Shown: positions 34,440-43,018 of the stretch, in pieces
Layout: each line of letters begins with the position of its first letter
Numbering within the stretch: the stretch's first letter is position 1
Source of the DNA: Burkholderia oklahomensis C6786
Lineage (GTDB): Bacteria; Pseudomonadota; Gammaproteobacteria; Burkholderiales; Burkholderiaceae
Length of the DNA stretch: 64,000 nt
Reading direction: 5' to 3'
NCBI RefSeq assembly: GCF_000959365.1
Contig: NZ_CP009555.1
Coordinates: 1,922,001-1,986,000 of the forward strand
Notes under the pieces: generated by a model
What the model was told of the DNA's origin: nothing
Database searches by the model: none
What the model saw: only the letters and a program-made list of their open reading frames with translations
Translations under genes and position numbers: made by a program

Positions 34440-37400
34440 CTACGCGACGTTGCGCGTCCGCCCGCCTTCCGGCGACCGCCATTGCCCGAGCAACTGCTCC
34501 CACTTCCCGCGCACCGCGCGCAGGTTGTTCTCCTTCACGTGCCCGTAGCCGCGGATGCCGTCCGGCAGGCTCGCGAGCTCGATCGCGAGCGGCAGCGTGT
34601 CGCGCGTGAGCCGGCCGCCGAGCAGCTCGTGCACGAGCGCCTCGTATTCGCCGATCAGCGCGCGCTCGGTGCGCCGTTCGTCGGTGCGGCCGAACACGTC
34701 GAGCGCGGTGCCGCGCAGGAACTTCAGCTTCGCGAGCATGCGGAACGCCGGCATCATCCACGGTCCGTATTGCCGCTTCACGAGACGGCCGTGCGCATCC
34801 TTCTTCGCGAAGAGCGGCGGCGCGAGATGGAACCTGAGCTTCCAGTCGCCTTCGAACTGCTCGGCGAGCTTCGCGACGAACGCCGGATCGGACTGCAGCC
34901 GCGCGACCTCGTACTCGTCCTTGTACGCCATCAGCTTGTAGAGATTGCGCGCGACCGCCTCGGTGAGCGGCTCCTGCGCGGCGTCGGCGCCGAGCGCGCG
35001 CTCGGCTTCGCGCACCTTGTCGACGGCTGCCGAGAAGCGCGCCGCGTATGCGGCGTTCTGATACGCGCTCAGCTGCTCGACGCGCGTCGCGATCAGCGCG
35101 TCGATCGCCTTCTTCGTATGCAGCGAGATCACCGTCGCGCCCGCTTGCGCACCGCCCGCCGCCGCGGCGCGCACGCTCGCCGGATCGAAGGCCGCGCGGC
35201 GGCCCCATTCGAACGCCGCGCGGTTCTGCTCGACCTGCACGCCGTTCAGCTCGATCGCGCGCACGAGCGACGCGTGCGTGAGCGGCAGCCAGCCGCGCTG
35301 CCACGCGTAGCCGAGCACGAACGGGTTCGTGTAGATCGCGTCGCCGAGCAGCGCAACCGCGAAGTGGCTCGCGTCGACGAGATCGACCGCATCGCCCGCC
35401 GCCGCGCGAATGTCGAGCTCGGCGCTCGCGCCCGGGAACGACCACTTCGGATTCTTGATGAACTCGGCGGTCGGCGTCTTCGCGCTGTTGACGACGACGC
35501 GCGTCACGCCGTGGCGCATTCGCGACGTGCATTCGTCGCCCGCCGTGACGATCGCGTCGCAGCCGATCACGAGATCGGCTTCGCCCATCGCGATGCGGGT
35601 CGCATGGATGTCGGCGGGCGCGTGCGAGATCTGCACGTGGCTCATCACCGCGCCGCCCTTTTGCGCGAGGCCCGTCACGTCGAGCACCGTCACGCCCTTG
35701 CTCTCGAGGTGCGCGGCCATCCCGAGCAGCGCGCCGATCGTCACGACGCCCGTGCCGCCGACGCCCGTGACGAGCACGCCGTACGCGCGGTCGATCGCGG
35801 GCAGCGCAGGCTCGGGGATCGGCGGCAGCGCGCTCGCGTCGGCCGACACGGCCTTCGGCTTGCGGAGCTTGCCGCCTTCGACGGTCACGAAGCTCGGGCA
35901 GAAGCCCTTCACGCACGAGAAATCCTTGTTGCAGGTCGACTGGTTGATCTGCCGCTTCGTGCCGAATTCGGTCTCGAGCGGCTCGACCGACAGGCAGTTC
36001 GACTGCACCGAGCAGTCGCCGCAGCCTTCGCAGACCGCCTCGTTGATCACGACGCGCTTCGCCGGATCCGGATACGCGCCGCGCTTGCGGCGGCGGCGCT
36101 TCTCGGTCGCGCAGGTCTGGTCGTAGATCAGGATCGTCGTGCCTTCGATCTCGCGCAGCGCGCGCTGGACGTCGTCGAGCCGGTCGCGATGGTGGATCGT
36201 CACGCCCGGCGCGAGCAGCGACGTGCTGCCGTCGTATTTCTGCGGCTCGTCGGTGACGATCACGATCCTTTTCGCGCCTTCGGACGCGAGCTGGTGCGTG
36301 ATCTGCGGCACCGTCAGCACGCCGTCGACGGGCTGCCCGCCCGTCATCGCGACCGCGTCGTTGTAGAGGATCTTGTACGTGATGTTCGCCTTCGACGCGA
36401 TCGCCGCGCGAATCGCGAGGAGGCCCGAGTGGAAGTAGGTGCCGTCGCCGAGGTTCGCGAACACGTGCTTTTCGTCGGTGAACGGCGCCTGGCCGATCCA
36501 CGGCACGCCTTCGCCGCCCATCTGGCTGAACGTGCTCGTGCTGCGGTCCATCCAGACGGTCATGTAGTGGCAGCCGATGCCCGCGATCGCGCGCGAGCCG
36601 TCGGGCACGTTCGTCGACGTGTTGTGCGGGCAGCCGGAGCAGAACCACGGCTTGCGCTCGATCGTCACGTGCGGCTTCGCGAGCGCGGTCTCCTTCGCGT
36701 TGATCACCGCGATCCGCGCGGCGATCCGCGCGCGCACGTCGGACGGCAGCTCGAACTTGTCGAGCCGCGTCGCGATCGCCTTCGCGATGATCGCGGGCGA
36801 CAGCTCGTAGTGCGCGGGCAGCAGCCAGTTGCCCATCGGCACCGACCATTCGCCGCCCGCGCCGTCCTTCTCGTCGAATTTGCCGAATACGCGCGGGCGC
36901 TGGCCGTCCGGCCAGTTGTACAGCTCTTCCTTGATCGCGTATTCGAGGATCTGGCGCTTTTCCTCGACGACGAGGATCTCGTCGAGCCCGCGCGCGAACG
37001 CCTGTGCGCCTTGCGCCTCGAGCGGCCACACGCAGCCGACCTTGTAGAGACGGATACCGATCCGCGCGCAGGTTGCGTCGTCGAGGCCGAGATCGACGAG
37101 CGCCTGGCGCACGTCGAGGTACGCCTTGCCGCCCGTGACGATGCCGAAGCGCGCGTTGGGCGAATCGATCTCGATGCGGTCGAGCTTGTTCGCGCGCACG
37201 TACGCGAGCGCCGCGTACCACTTGTAGTCGAGGAGGCGCGCTTCCTGCACGAGCGGCGGATCGGGCCAGCGGATGTTCAGGCCGCCGTCGGGCATGACGA
37301 AGTCGGTCGGCAGCACGATCTCGGTGCGATGCGGGTCGATGTCGACGGAGGCCGACGATTCGACGACGTCCGTCACGCACTTCAGCGCGACCCACAGGCC

Positions 37401-38021
37401 CGAGTAGCGGCTCATCGCCCAGCCGTGCAGGCCGAAATCGAGATATTCCTGCACGTTCGACGGGAACAGCACAGGCAGCCCGCACGCCTTGAAGATGTGC
37501 TCCGACTGGTGCGCGAGCGTCGACGACTTCGCCGCGTGATCGTCGCCCGCGAGCACGAGCACGCCGCCATGCGGCGCCGAGCCGGCCGAGTTCGCGTGCT
37601 TGAACACGTCGCCCGTGCGGTCGACGCCCGGGCCCTTGCCGTACCACATCGCGAACACGCCGTCGTGCTTCGCGCCGGGATACAGATTGACTTGCTGGGA
37701 GCCCCAGACGGCCGTCGCCGCGAGGTCTTCGTTGAGGCCGGGCTGGAACACGATCCGGTGCGCGGCGAGGTGCTTTTTCGCCTTCCACAGCGACAGGTCG
37801 AGCCCGCCGAGCGGCGAGCCGCGGTAGCCGGAAATGAAGCCGGCGGTATTCAGGCCGGCGGCGCGGTCGCGTTCCTGCTGGAGCATCGGCAGGCGCACGA
37901 GCGCCTGGATGCCGCTCATGTAGGCGCGTCCGCGCTCGAGCGTGTATTTGTCGTCTAGCGTGACGGATTGCAGCGCGGCTTCGAGCGATGCGCGCTGGCC
38001 TGCGTCTAGCGGGGCGTTCAT
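34440..38021 (-). CDS. fused indolepyruvate:ferredoxin oxidoreductase family protein
   Basis: A 1193-residue fusion of the alpha and beta subunits of a 2-oxoacid oxidoreductase that turns aryl-pyruvates into arylacetyl-CoA, CO2 and reduced ferredoxin. Order: N-terminal pyrimidine/PP thiamine domain (YRGSPLGGLDLSLWKAKKHL near residue 67), a TPP-binding domain (FCSGCPHNTSTNVPDGSRA, GIGCHYMTVWMD; FANLGDGTYFHSG), then a Cys cluster VCEGCGDCSVQSNC for Fe-S, and a C-terminal gamma-type domain (GVGGTGVVTIGALLGMAA) with a final 200-residue extension. GAGGAG precedes the ATG at 38021. Near hppD and paa genes it probably feeds phenylacetyl-CoA or indole-acetyl-CoA; the substrate is inferred. Confidence 0.9.
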   Translation of the reverse strand: MNAPLDAGQRASLEAALQSVTLDDKYTLERGRAYMSGIQALVRLPMLQQERDRAAGLNTAGFISGYRGSPLGGLDLSLWKAKKHLAAHRIVFQPGLNEDLAATAVWGSQQVNLYPGAKHDGVFAMWYGKGPGVDRTGDVFKHANSAGSAPHGGVLVLAGDDHAAKSSTLAHQSEHIFKACGLPVLFPSNVQEYLDFGLHGWAMSRYSGLWVALKCVTDVVESSASVDIDPHRTEIVLPTDFVMPDGGLNIRWPDPPLVQEARLLDYKWYAALAYVRANKLDRIEIDSPNARFGIVTGGKAYLDVRQALVDLGLDDATCARIGIRLYKVGCVWPLEAQGAQAFARGLDEILVVEEKRQILEYAIKEELYNWPDGQRPRVFGKFDEKDGAGGEWSVPMGNWLLPAHYELSPAIIAKAIATRLDKFELPSDVRARIAARIAVINAKETALAKPHVTIERKPWFCSGCPHNTSTNVPDGSRAIAGIGCHYMTVWMDRSTSTFSQMGGEGVPWIGQAPFTDEKHVFANLGDGTYFHSGLLAIRAAIASKANITYKILYNDAVAMTGGQPVDGVLTVPQITHQLASEGAKRIVIVTDEPQKYDGSTSLLAPGVTIHHRDRLDDVQRALREIEGTTILIYDQTCATEKRRRRKRGAYPDPAKRVVINEAVCEGCGDCSVQSNCLSVEPLETEFGTKRQINQSTCNKDFSCVKGFCPSFVTVEGGKLRKPKAVSADASALPPIPEPALPAIDRAYGVLVTGVGGTGVVTIGALLGMAAHLESKGVTVLDVTGLAQKGGAVMSHVQISHAPADIHATRIAMGEADLVIGCDAIVTAGDECTSRMRHGVTRVVVNSAKTPTAEFIKNPKWSFPGASAELDIRAAAGDAVDLVDASHFAVALLGDAIYTNPFVLGYAWQRGWLPLTHASLVRAIELNGVQVEQNRAAFEWGRRAAFDPASVRAAAAGGAQAGATVISLHTKKAIDALIATRVEQLSAYQNAAYAARFSAAVDKVREAERALGADAAQEPLTEAVARNLYKLMAYKDEYEVARLQSDPAFVAKLAEQFEGDWKLRFHLAPPLFAKKDAHGRLVKRQYGPWMMPAFRMLAKLKFLRGTALDVFGRTDERRTERALIGEYEALVHELLGGRLTRDTLPLAIELASLPDGIRGYGHVKENNLRAVRGKWEQLLGQWRSPEGGRTRNVA

Positions 38022-38340
38022 GCGGTGTCTCCTCACCCGGTTCGGGATCGCCAAAACTATCGGCGCGTCGGCGTCTTGTGGACGCGTCAGTCGGCCCGAA
38101 TATTGGCGGGTTTCGTTCGATGGTAGCACTGGGAAAAACCCGCCGCTGCGCGTCAAAAATCGGCGGCGTGCGACCCGAAAACGTGAGGAATCAATGCGTT
38201 ACAGGCTGTAAGCGCATGTAAAACGGCGGGCCTCGCGCGGCGATTGCCGTTAGTCTCTAGAGCCCTGTCCGGTTGCGCCGGGCGGCGCCGGCTCGTGCCG
38301 GCGCCGCGAATGCGTGCCGGACGGTTGCAATGGAGGTGCA
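38022..38340. other. intergenic region between divergent genes
   Basis: 319 bases between the oxidoreductase and a small secreted protein, presumably with both promoters; no other feature recognised. Confidence 0.4.
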
Positions 38341-38538
38341 ATGAAGACTCGATATATCCAGAATTTCCTGATGGTGTCGGCGGCGTTTTTCGCGATGAGC
38401 GGGCCGGCGCGCTCGGAAGGCGCGAGCGTGTTGGCGACGGCGAGCACCCAGATGCTGCAGCTTGCGGCTGCAGGCGGCGCGGAGGCGCCGGCGCTCGCGG
38501 GCGCCGCGACCGGCGAGCGCGGCGCGGCGCAGAGGTGA
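38341..38538 (+). CDS. small exported protein, unknown function
   Basis: A 65-residue protein with a signal peptide (MVSAAFFAMSGPARSEG, cut near residue 26) and an Ala-rich, low-complexity mature part of about 40 residues. TGGAGG lies seven bases before the ATG, and a palindromic terminator follows. I know of no function; it may be a periplasmic small protein. Confidence 0.6.
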   Translation: MKTRYIQNFLMVSAAFFAMSGPARSEGASVLATASTQMLQLAAAGGAEAPALAGAATGERGAAQR

Positions 38539-38604
38539 TTCGCGACGGGGGCGGCAGCGCGGCGACGAGCGATCGCCGGCCCGTCGCCCGATGATCGATA
38601 ACGC

Positions 38605-38640
38605 GAAAGGGCGGGAATCCCGGGATTCCCGCCCTTTCTG
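38605..38640. terminator. bidirectional terminator between small protein and hppD
   Basis: A perfect 32-base palindrome (AAAGGGCGGGAATCCC and its complement) with A and T runs at both edges, so it can end transcripts from both sides. Confidence 0.85.
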
Positions 38641-38697
38641 TTTGTGCGGCCGCGCTCGGCGCGCGGCACGCCGCCGAGGCGCTTCGCGCGGGCCCGC

Positions 38698-39795
38698 TTA
38701 CGCCTTGTCCTGCACGACGCCGCGGCGGATCTGGTCGAGCTCGATCGATTCGAACAGCGCCTTGAAATTGCCTTCGCCGAAGCCCTGGTTGCCCTTGCGC
38801 TGGATGATCTCGAAGAAGATCGGCCCGATCTGGTTTTCGGTGAAGATCTGCAGCAGCAGATCGTCGTGCGCGCCGTCGATCAGGATCTTGCGCTTGCGAA
38901 GTTCGTCGAGCGGCTCGCCGTGGTTCGGCACGCGGCGATCGACGAGTTCGTAGTACGTGTCGATCGTGTCGAGCAGCGTCACGCCCTTCGCGCGCAGGCC
39001 GTCGACCGCCTTGTAGATGTCGGCCGCGCCGAGCGCGATGTGCTGGATGCCTTCGCCGTGATACGCGTCGAGGTATTCCTGGATCTGGCCCGCGGTGTCC
39101 GAGCCTTCCTCGTTGATCGGAATCCGGATCTTGCCGCACGGCGACGTCATCGCCTTCGACTTCACGCCCGTCACCTTGCCTTCGATGTCGAAGTAGCGGA
39201 CCTCGCGGAAGTTGAACAGGCGCTCGTAGAACTCCGCCCACTCCTGCATCCGGCCGCGGTGGACGTTGTGCGTCAGATGGTCGATGTAGTTGAGGCCATG
39301 GCCGACCGGATTCGGATCGGCGCCCGGAATCGGCTCGAAGTCGACGTCGTAGATGCTGATGTCGCCGATCGCGCCCGGCTTCGCGCCGTTCTTGCCCTTC
39401 CAGCGGTCGACGAAATAGATCAGCGAATCGCCGATCCCCTTGATCGCCGGGATGTTCAGCTCCATCGGGCCCGTCTTGTTGTCGAAGCCCCATGCGCCCA
39501 GCTCGAGCGCGTGCTTGTACGCCTTCGCGGCGTCCCGCACGCGGAATGCGATCGCGCAGATCGACGGCCCGTGCAGCCGCGCGAAGCGCTGCGCGAACGA
39601 GTCCGGCTCGGCGTTGATGATGAAGTTGATGTCGCCCTGGCGGTACAGCGTCACGTCCTTGTGGCGGTGGCGGGCGATCGCGGTGAAGCCCATCCGCTCG
39701 AACAGTTGGCCGAGCGCTTTCGGATCGGGTGCGGTGTATTCGATGAATTCGAAGCCGTCGGTGCCGACGGGATTGTCCCAGGTGGGGATTTGCAT
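38698..39795 (-). CDS. hppD: 4-hydroxyphenylpyruvate dioxygenase
   Basis: A 365-residue Fe(II) dioxygenase converting 4-hydroxyphenylpyruvate to homogentisate in tyrosine and phenylalanine breakdown. Two vicinal-oxygen-chelate domains: [20 protein letters not shown] at residue 13 and the metal ligands His in [14 protein letters not shown] (about 172), [13 protein letters not shown] (about 251) and Glu in [11 protein letters not shown] (about 332). The C-terminal helix [15 protein letters not shown] gates the site. It is divergent from an AsnC regulator likely to control it. Confidence 0.95.
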   Translation of the reverse strand: MQIPTWDNPVGTDGFEFIEYTAPDPKALGQLFERMGFTAIARHRHKDVTLYRQGDINFIINAEPDSFAQRFARLHGPSICAIAFRVRDAAKAYKHALELGAWGFDNKTGPMELNIPAIKGIGDSLIYFVDRWKGKNGAKPGAIGDISIYDVDFEPIPGADPNPVGHGLNYIDHLTHNVHRGRMQEWAEFYERLFNFREVRYFDIEGKVTGVKSKAMTSPCGKIRIPINEEGSDTAGQIQEYLDAYHGEGIQHIALGAADIYKAVDGLRAKGVTLLDTIDTYYELVDRRVPNHGEPLDELRKRKILIDGAHDDLLLQIFTENQIGPIFFEIIQRKGNQGFGEGNFKALFESIELDQIRRGVVQDKA

Positions 39796-39946
39796 GGCGT
39801 CTCCTAGCCCTCGGCGGGGCGCGCGTCTTGGTGAATATATGCGGCAAAGTGTAGCGGGGCGGGCAGGGCGGAAACTTGCGAACTTGGTCGCGTAACGCTA
39901 CGCTTGCGCAATTTCTCGTCCGCACGAACAGGCAGGGAGGCAGGAA

Positions 39947-40462
39947 ATGGCGCATGTGGAATTGGATGCGATTGACCGGCGCATTCTTGCAATTCTTCAG
40001 GAGAACGGGCGCTTGTCGAACCAGGACATCGCCGAGCGGGTGAATCTGTCGCCGAGCCCGTGTCTGCGGCGAATCCGCCGGCTCGAGGAGATGGGCGTGA
40101 TCACGGGCTACGTCGCGCTGCTCGATCCGCAGAAGCTCGGGCTTGACCTGCTCGCTTACGTGAGCGTGCGTCTGGAGAAGCGCGGCGGCGTCGCGCCCGC
40201 GCGCGGCGACGAGACGTCCGCGCGCGCGGGCGCGACGCACGCCGAGCTGTTTCGCGCGGCGGTGCAGGCGTGGCCGGAGGTCGTCGCGTGCCACGCGATG
40301 ACGGGCGACATGGACTATCTGCTGCGCGTGCAGGTCGAGGACATGGCGCACTTCTCGCGCTTCATGCAGGAGCAGCTGCTGCACCATCCGTCGGTGATCG
40401 ACGTGAAGACGAGCTTCTCGCTCGAGCGCTTCAAGGAGACGACCGCGCTGCCGATCCGCTGA
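39947..40462 (+). CDS. Lrp/AsnC family regulator, probably of hppD
   Basis: A 171-residue feast/famine regulator. Helix-turn-helix LSNQDIAERVNLSPSPCLRR at residues 25-44; RAM domain WPEVVACHAMTGDMDYLLRV. Compared with most relatives it carries an insertion of about 20 residues (PARGDETSARAGATHA) between the two domains. Divergent from hppD with 151 bases between starts, so it probably senses an aromatic amino acid and controls tyrosine catabolism; this is inference from position. Confidence 0.88.
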   Translation: MAHVELDAIDRRILAILQENGRLSNQDIAERVNLSPSPCLRRIRRLEEMGVITGYVALLDPQKLGLDLLAYVSVRLEKRGGVAPARGDETSARAGATHAELFRAAVQAWPEVVACHAMTGDMDYLLRVQVEDMAHFSRFMQEQLLHHPSVIDVKTSFSLERFKETTALPIR

Positions 40463-40483
40463 ATCTTGCGTCGCCAAAAGGAA

Positions 40484-40514
40484 ACGGGCGGCCCGTTGCG
40501 GGCCGCCCGTCTTC
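40484..40514. terminator. terminator between convergent genes
   Basis: ACGGGCGGCCC pairs perfectly with GGGCCGCCCGT around GTTGC; a short CTTCGTT follows. It lies between the AsnC gene and the GNAT gene and could act in both directions. Confidence 0.65.
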
Positions 40515-40546
40515 GTTCCTGCTCGGCGGATGCGAAGCGCCGCGCG

Positions 40547-41194
40547 TTACGCGGTGAGGCCAGCGGGCAGCAGCGATTCGAAGATCTGCGTCGCGCGTCG
40601 CGCCTGGCGCTTGAGCGCGTAGTCGAACACGGCCGCCTGCTCCTGCATCATCTCGGCGATGATCGTCGAGTGGTCGGCGGGCGGCAGCGACAGATACGCA
40701 TCGGCTTCGCCGTACGCATACTCGATGCGCATTCCGGACTTCTTCGCGATGTGCATCATCGTCGCGTTGCGCGACAGGCAGTGCATGTACAGCGTCGTGA
40801 CGTGCGTGTTGCGGCTGCGGATCGCGGCGCGTTCGAACAGCTTCGAGCCGACGCCCTGGCCGCGCGCGCGTTCGAGCACCGACACGCCGAATTCGGCGGT
40901 GCGTTTGTCGCCTTCCGCGGGCAGGTAGGCGAGATGGCCGACGCCGATCAGTTCGAGCGCGTGATCGAACACGCCGAACACTGTGTCGCGGCCGAAGTCG
41001 ATCGTGCGGACGTAGTTCTCGATCACGTGATCGGGCACCGCTTGACCGAAGCGCAGCAGACGATCGTCTTCGTCGAGCGCGAGAAAGTGGGTGAGCAGTT
41101 GTTGACGGTCGCCGGAAGCCAGTTCCCGAACGAGAACTGGCGCGGGACCGGCGACGCCGACCGCATCGGCAGGACGAAGGTCTGGCTTGTTCAT
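40547..41194 (-). CDS. GNAT family N-acetyltransferase
   Basis: A 215-residue acetyltransferase. The acetyl-CoA loop is RARGQGVGSKLFERAA near residues 112-127, after the strand AEFGVSVLE. The N-terminal 25 residues (MNKPDLRPADAVGVAG) are extra, and the C-terminal 50 residues (STIIAEMMQEQAAVFDYALK) form a helix outside the fold. Substrate unknown; similar proteins are annotated only as GNAT in Burkholderia. Confidence 0.8.
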   Translation of the reverse strand: MNKPDLRPADAVGVAGPAPVLVRELASGDRQQLLTHFLALDEDDRLLRFGQAVPDHVIENYVRTIDFGRDTVFGVFDHALELIGVGHLAYLPAEGDKRTAEFGVSVLERARGQGVGSKLFERAAIRSRNTHVTTLYMHCLSRNATMMHIAKKSGMRIEYAYGEADAYLSLPPADHSTIIAEMMQEQAAVFDYALKRQARRATQIFESLLPAGLTA

Positions 41195-41438
41195 CGTGGG
41201 TTCCTCAAAAAGACCGTGCAGCTGATTTGTGCAACGCAGCGCAATTTTAGCCGAACGGCCGTGCCGAGACTGGGGAAAACCCGGATATTCGTGTCGAGGT
41301 CGGACTCTAAATTCACCGTTTGGAGAATATAAGTTCCTGTTTTTATTGGTGTTTTAAGGATTTTTGACAGGGGTGTAGGCAAAGCGTCGCACTGTTACGT
41401 TGGCGCAACGCTTGCTGCTTTGCAATAAATCAGACGAT

Positions 41439-42038
41439 TCAGCCGCCCAGGCCGTGCTCGATCATGCCGATCACCTGCTCGGCGAAGTCGCGATAGCCGA
41501 GGCGGCCGCCCGGCTTCAGCCATGTGAACGTCCAGTTGATCATCCCGAACACCATCATCGTCACGGGCGTCTGGTTGTCCTTCGAGATCCGCTCCGGATA
41601 CGCGCGCGCGAGCTGGCGCGCAAATGCGGCGACGATGTCGCGCTGGCGGTCGAGGATGATCTGGCGCTGCGCGTCCTCGAGGTACTTCACGTCGTTCAGC
41701 AGCGCGACGTGGCGGCTGTGCGACGTCTCGTATTCGGCGAGGAACGCCCGCACGAGCTCGGCGAACGCCTCGCGCTCGGTGAGCCCGCGCCGCTGGCTCG
41801 CGCCCTCGACCTCGGCGATGATCAGCATCAGCCGCTTCGTGTAGCGGTCGAGCAGGTCGAACAGGATCGCTTCCTTGCCCTCGTAATAGTGATAAAGCCG
41901 CGCCTTCGACGTGCCGCTCGCGTTCGCGAGATCGGTCATCGACGTGCTCGGGTAGCTCGTCTGCGCAAACTTGGCGGCGGCGAGATCGAGGATCTGCTCG
42001 CGCTGGGATTCGTGATCGGGGGCTCGGGTGCGGGCCAT
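41439..42038 (-). CDS. TetR family regulator, probably PaaR
   Basis: A 199-residue repressor with an N-terminal helix-turn-helix (STSMTDLANASGTSKARLYH, residues 31-50, then YYEGKEAILFDLLDRY). The C-terminal domain carries the ligand pocket (LTEREAFAELVRAFLAEY, then HVALLNDVKYLEDAQR). Its place beside the paaABCDE operon and the perfect TetR-type palindrome in the paa promoter make it the likely phenylacetyl-CoA-responsive repressor. It is 28 bases after the DUF1835 gene and probably co-transcribed with it. Confidence 0.8.
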   Translation of the reverse strand: MARTRAPDHESQREQILDLAAAKFAQTSYPSTSMTDLANASGTSKARLYHYYEGKEAILFDLLDRYTKRLMLIIAEVEGASQRRGLTEREAFAELVRAFLAEYETSHSRHVALLNDVKYLEDAQRQIILDRQRDIVAAFARQLARAYPERISKDNQTPVTMMVFGMINWTFTWLKPGGRLGYRDFAEQVIGMIEHGLGG

Positions 42039-42066
42039 GTGATTCGGTGCGTGATGCGGGGTCGGG

Positions 42067-42897
42067 TTAGCGGGGGACGGCGACGGCGGGCGCGACGCGC
42101 AGCGTCGCCGTCTTCAGATGGTCGATCGAATGGGGCGCGCCTTGCAGCTCGATGCGGCCGGCCGCCGCGAGCTCGCGGCAGCGCCAGAACGCGACAGTGT
42201 CGCCGACGAACAGGTGGCCGCGGTCGGCGAACGCCATCACGGCGCCGACCGTGCGCGCGGCGGGACCCCATTCGTCGGGCGCGTGCTCGAGCACGAGCGC
42301 GTCGATGTCCGCGTAGTGGCCGCCCTTGAACGTGTTGCAGATCCAGTAGCGCAGCTCGGCGTTCGCCTGCTTCGCTTCCTGCCATTCGAGCGCGAGCCGG
42401 CTGATCCGCAGCACCGAGATCGGCGCCGCTTCCGGCAGCTTCGCGAGGAGCTGGGCAGGCGAGAAGATGCCGGTGGCCGTCGCCTGGTCGGCGCGCAGCC
42501 GCACCCACGCCTGCGGATCGTCGATGTCCGCGCTCGACAGCCGCACCTCGTTGAGGCGCTGCGGCGCGTTGCGCAGATGGTAGGCGACGCGCCTCAGCAT
42601 CAGCTGATCGGCGACGCTGTGCGCGTGCCAGACGACGATCTGGCCCGTGCCGGCCGCGAGCGTCTCGAATTTCGCGAAGTCGTCGCCGAGCCCGGCTGCC
42701 CAGTCTTGCTGCACGTCGCCCATCACGTGCTCCCAGAACGCCGCGCGGACGTCCGGCGTGTCGTCGGCGCCGCGCAGCGGGCCGACCGACAGATCGTCGA
42801 ACAGTTCGACGACGCCTTCGTCGCGGCCCGCGTCGGCGAGCGCGATGCGAAGAGAAGCGGCGGCGGAGCCGCCCATGGTCACGTGGATAGTGCTCAT
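42067..42897 (-). CDS. DUF1835 domain-containing protein
   Basis: A 276-residue soluble protein. The N-terminal DUF1835 region reads IHVTMGGSAAASLRIALADA, then VELFDDLSVGPL and ADQLMLRRVAYHLRNAPQRL; the C-terminal DUF3658-like part includes ICNTFKGGHYADIDALVLEH. No catalytic motif is recognised. It lies between the paa operon, from which it is separated by a terminator hairpin, and the TetR gene, with which it is probably co-transcribed. Function unknown. Confidence 0.75.
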   Translation of the reverse strand: MSTIHVTMGGSAAASLRIALADAGRDEGVVELFDDLSVGPLRGADDTPDVRAAFWEHVMGDVQQDWAAGLGDDFAKFETLAAGTGQIVVWHAHSVADQLMLRRVAYHLRNAPQRLNEVRLSSADIDDPQAWVRLRADQATATGIFSPAQLLAKLPEAAPISVLRISRLALEWQEAKQANAELRYWICNTFKGGHYADIDALVLEHAPDEWGPAARTVGAVMAFADRGHLFVGDTVAFWRCRELAAAGRIELQGAPHSIDHLKTATLRVAPAVAVPR

Positions 42898-42917
42898 TGG
42901 CCTGTCGTCAACATGAG

Positions 42918-42966
42918 AAAAGCCGCCCGGGAGCCGGCGCTTCGCGCGTCCGGCCTGCGGGCGGCC
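42918..42966 (-). terminator. intrinsic terminator of the paa operon
   Basis: GCCGCCCG at 42922-42929 pairs with CGGGCGGC at 42958-42965, with an inner GCCGG/CCGGC stem; on the minus strand it is followed by TTTTCTC. It separates paaE from the DUF1835 gene. Confidence 0.75.
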
Positions 42967-43018
42967 CCTAGTGTAAGCGAGATGGGCGGCGGCGAGTAAC
43001 CGCGCGGCAAGACGCCGC

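Noticed and set aside
33547..37788. A 1,413-codon minus-strand frame over the oxidoreductase and the end of maeB
   Set aside because: Out-of-phase shadow; the true frame has Fe-S and TPP motifs, this one has none.
34482..37958. A 1,158-codon open frame on the plus strand opposite the fused oxidoreductase
   Set aside because: Its translation is dominated by Arg, His, Glu, Val and Asp repeats, the mark of an antisense shadow frame in GC3-rich DNA; the minus strand encodes a complete enzyme with known motifs.
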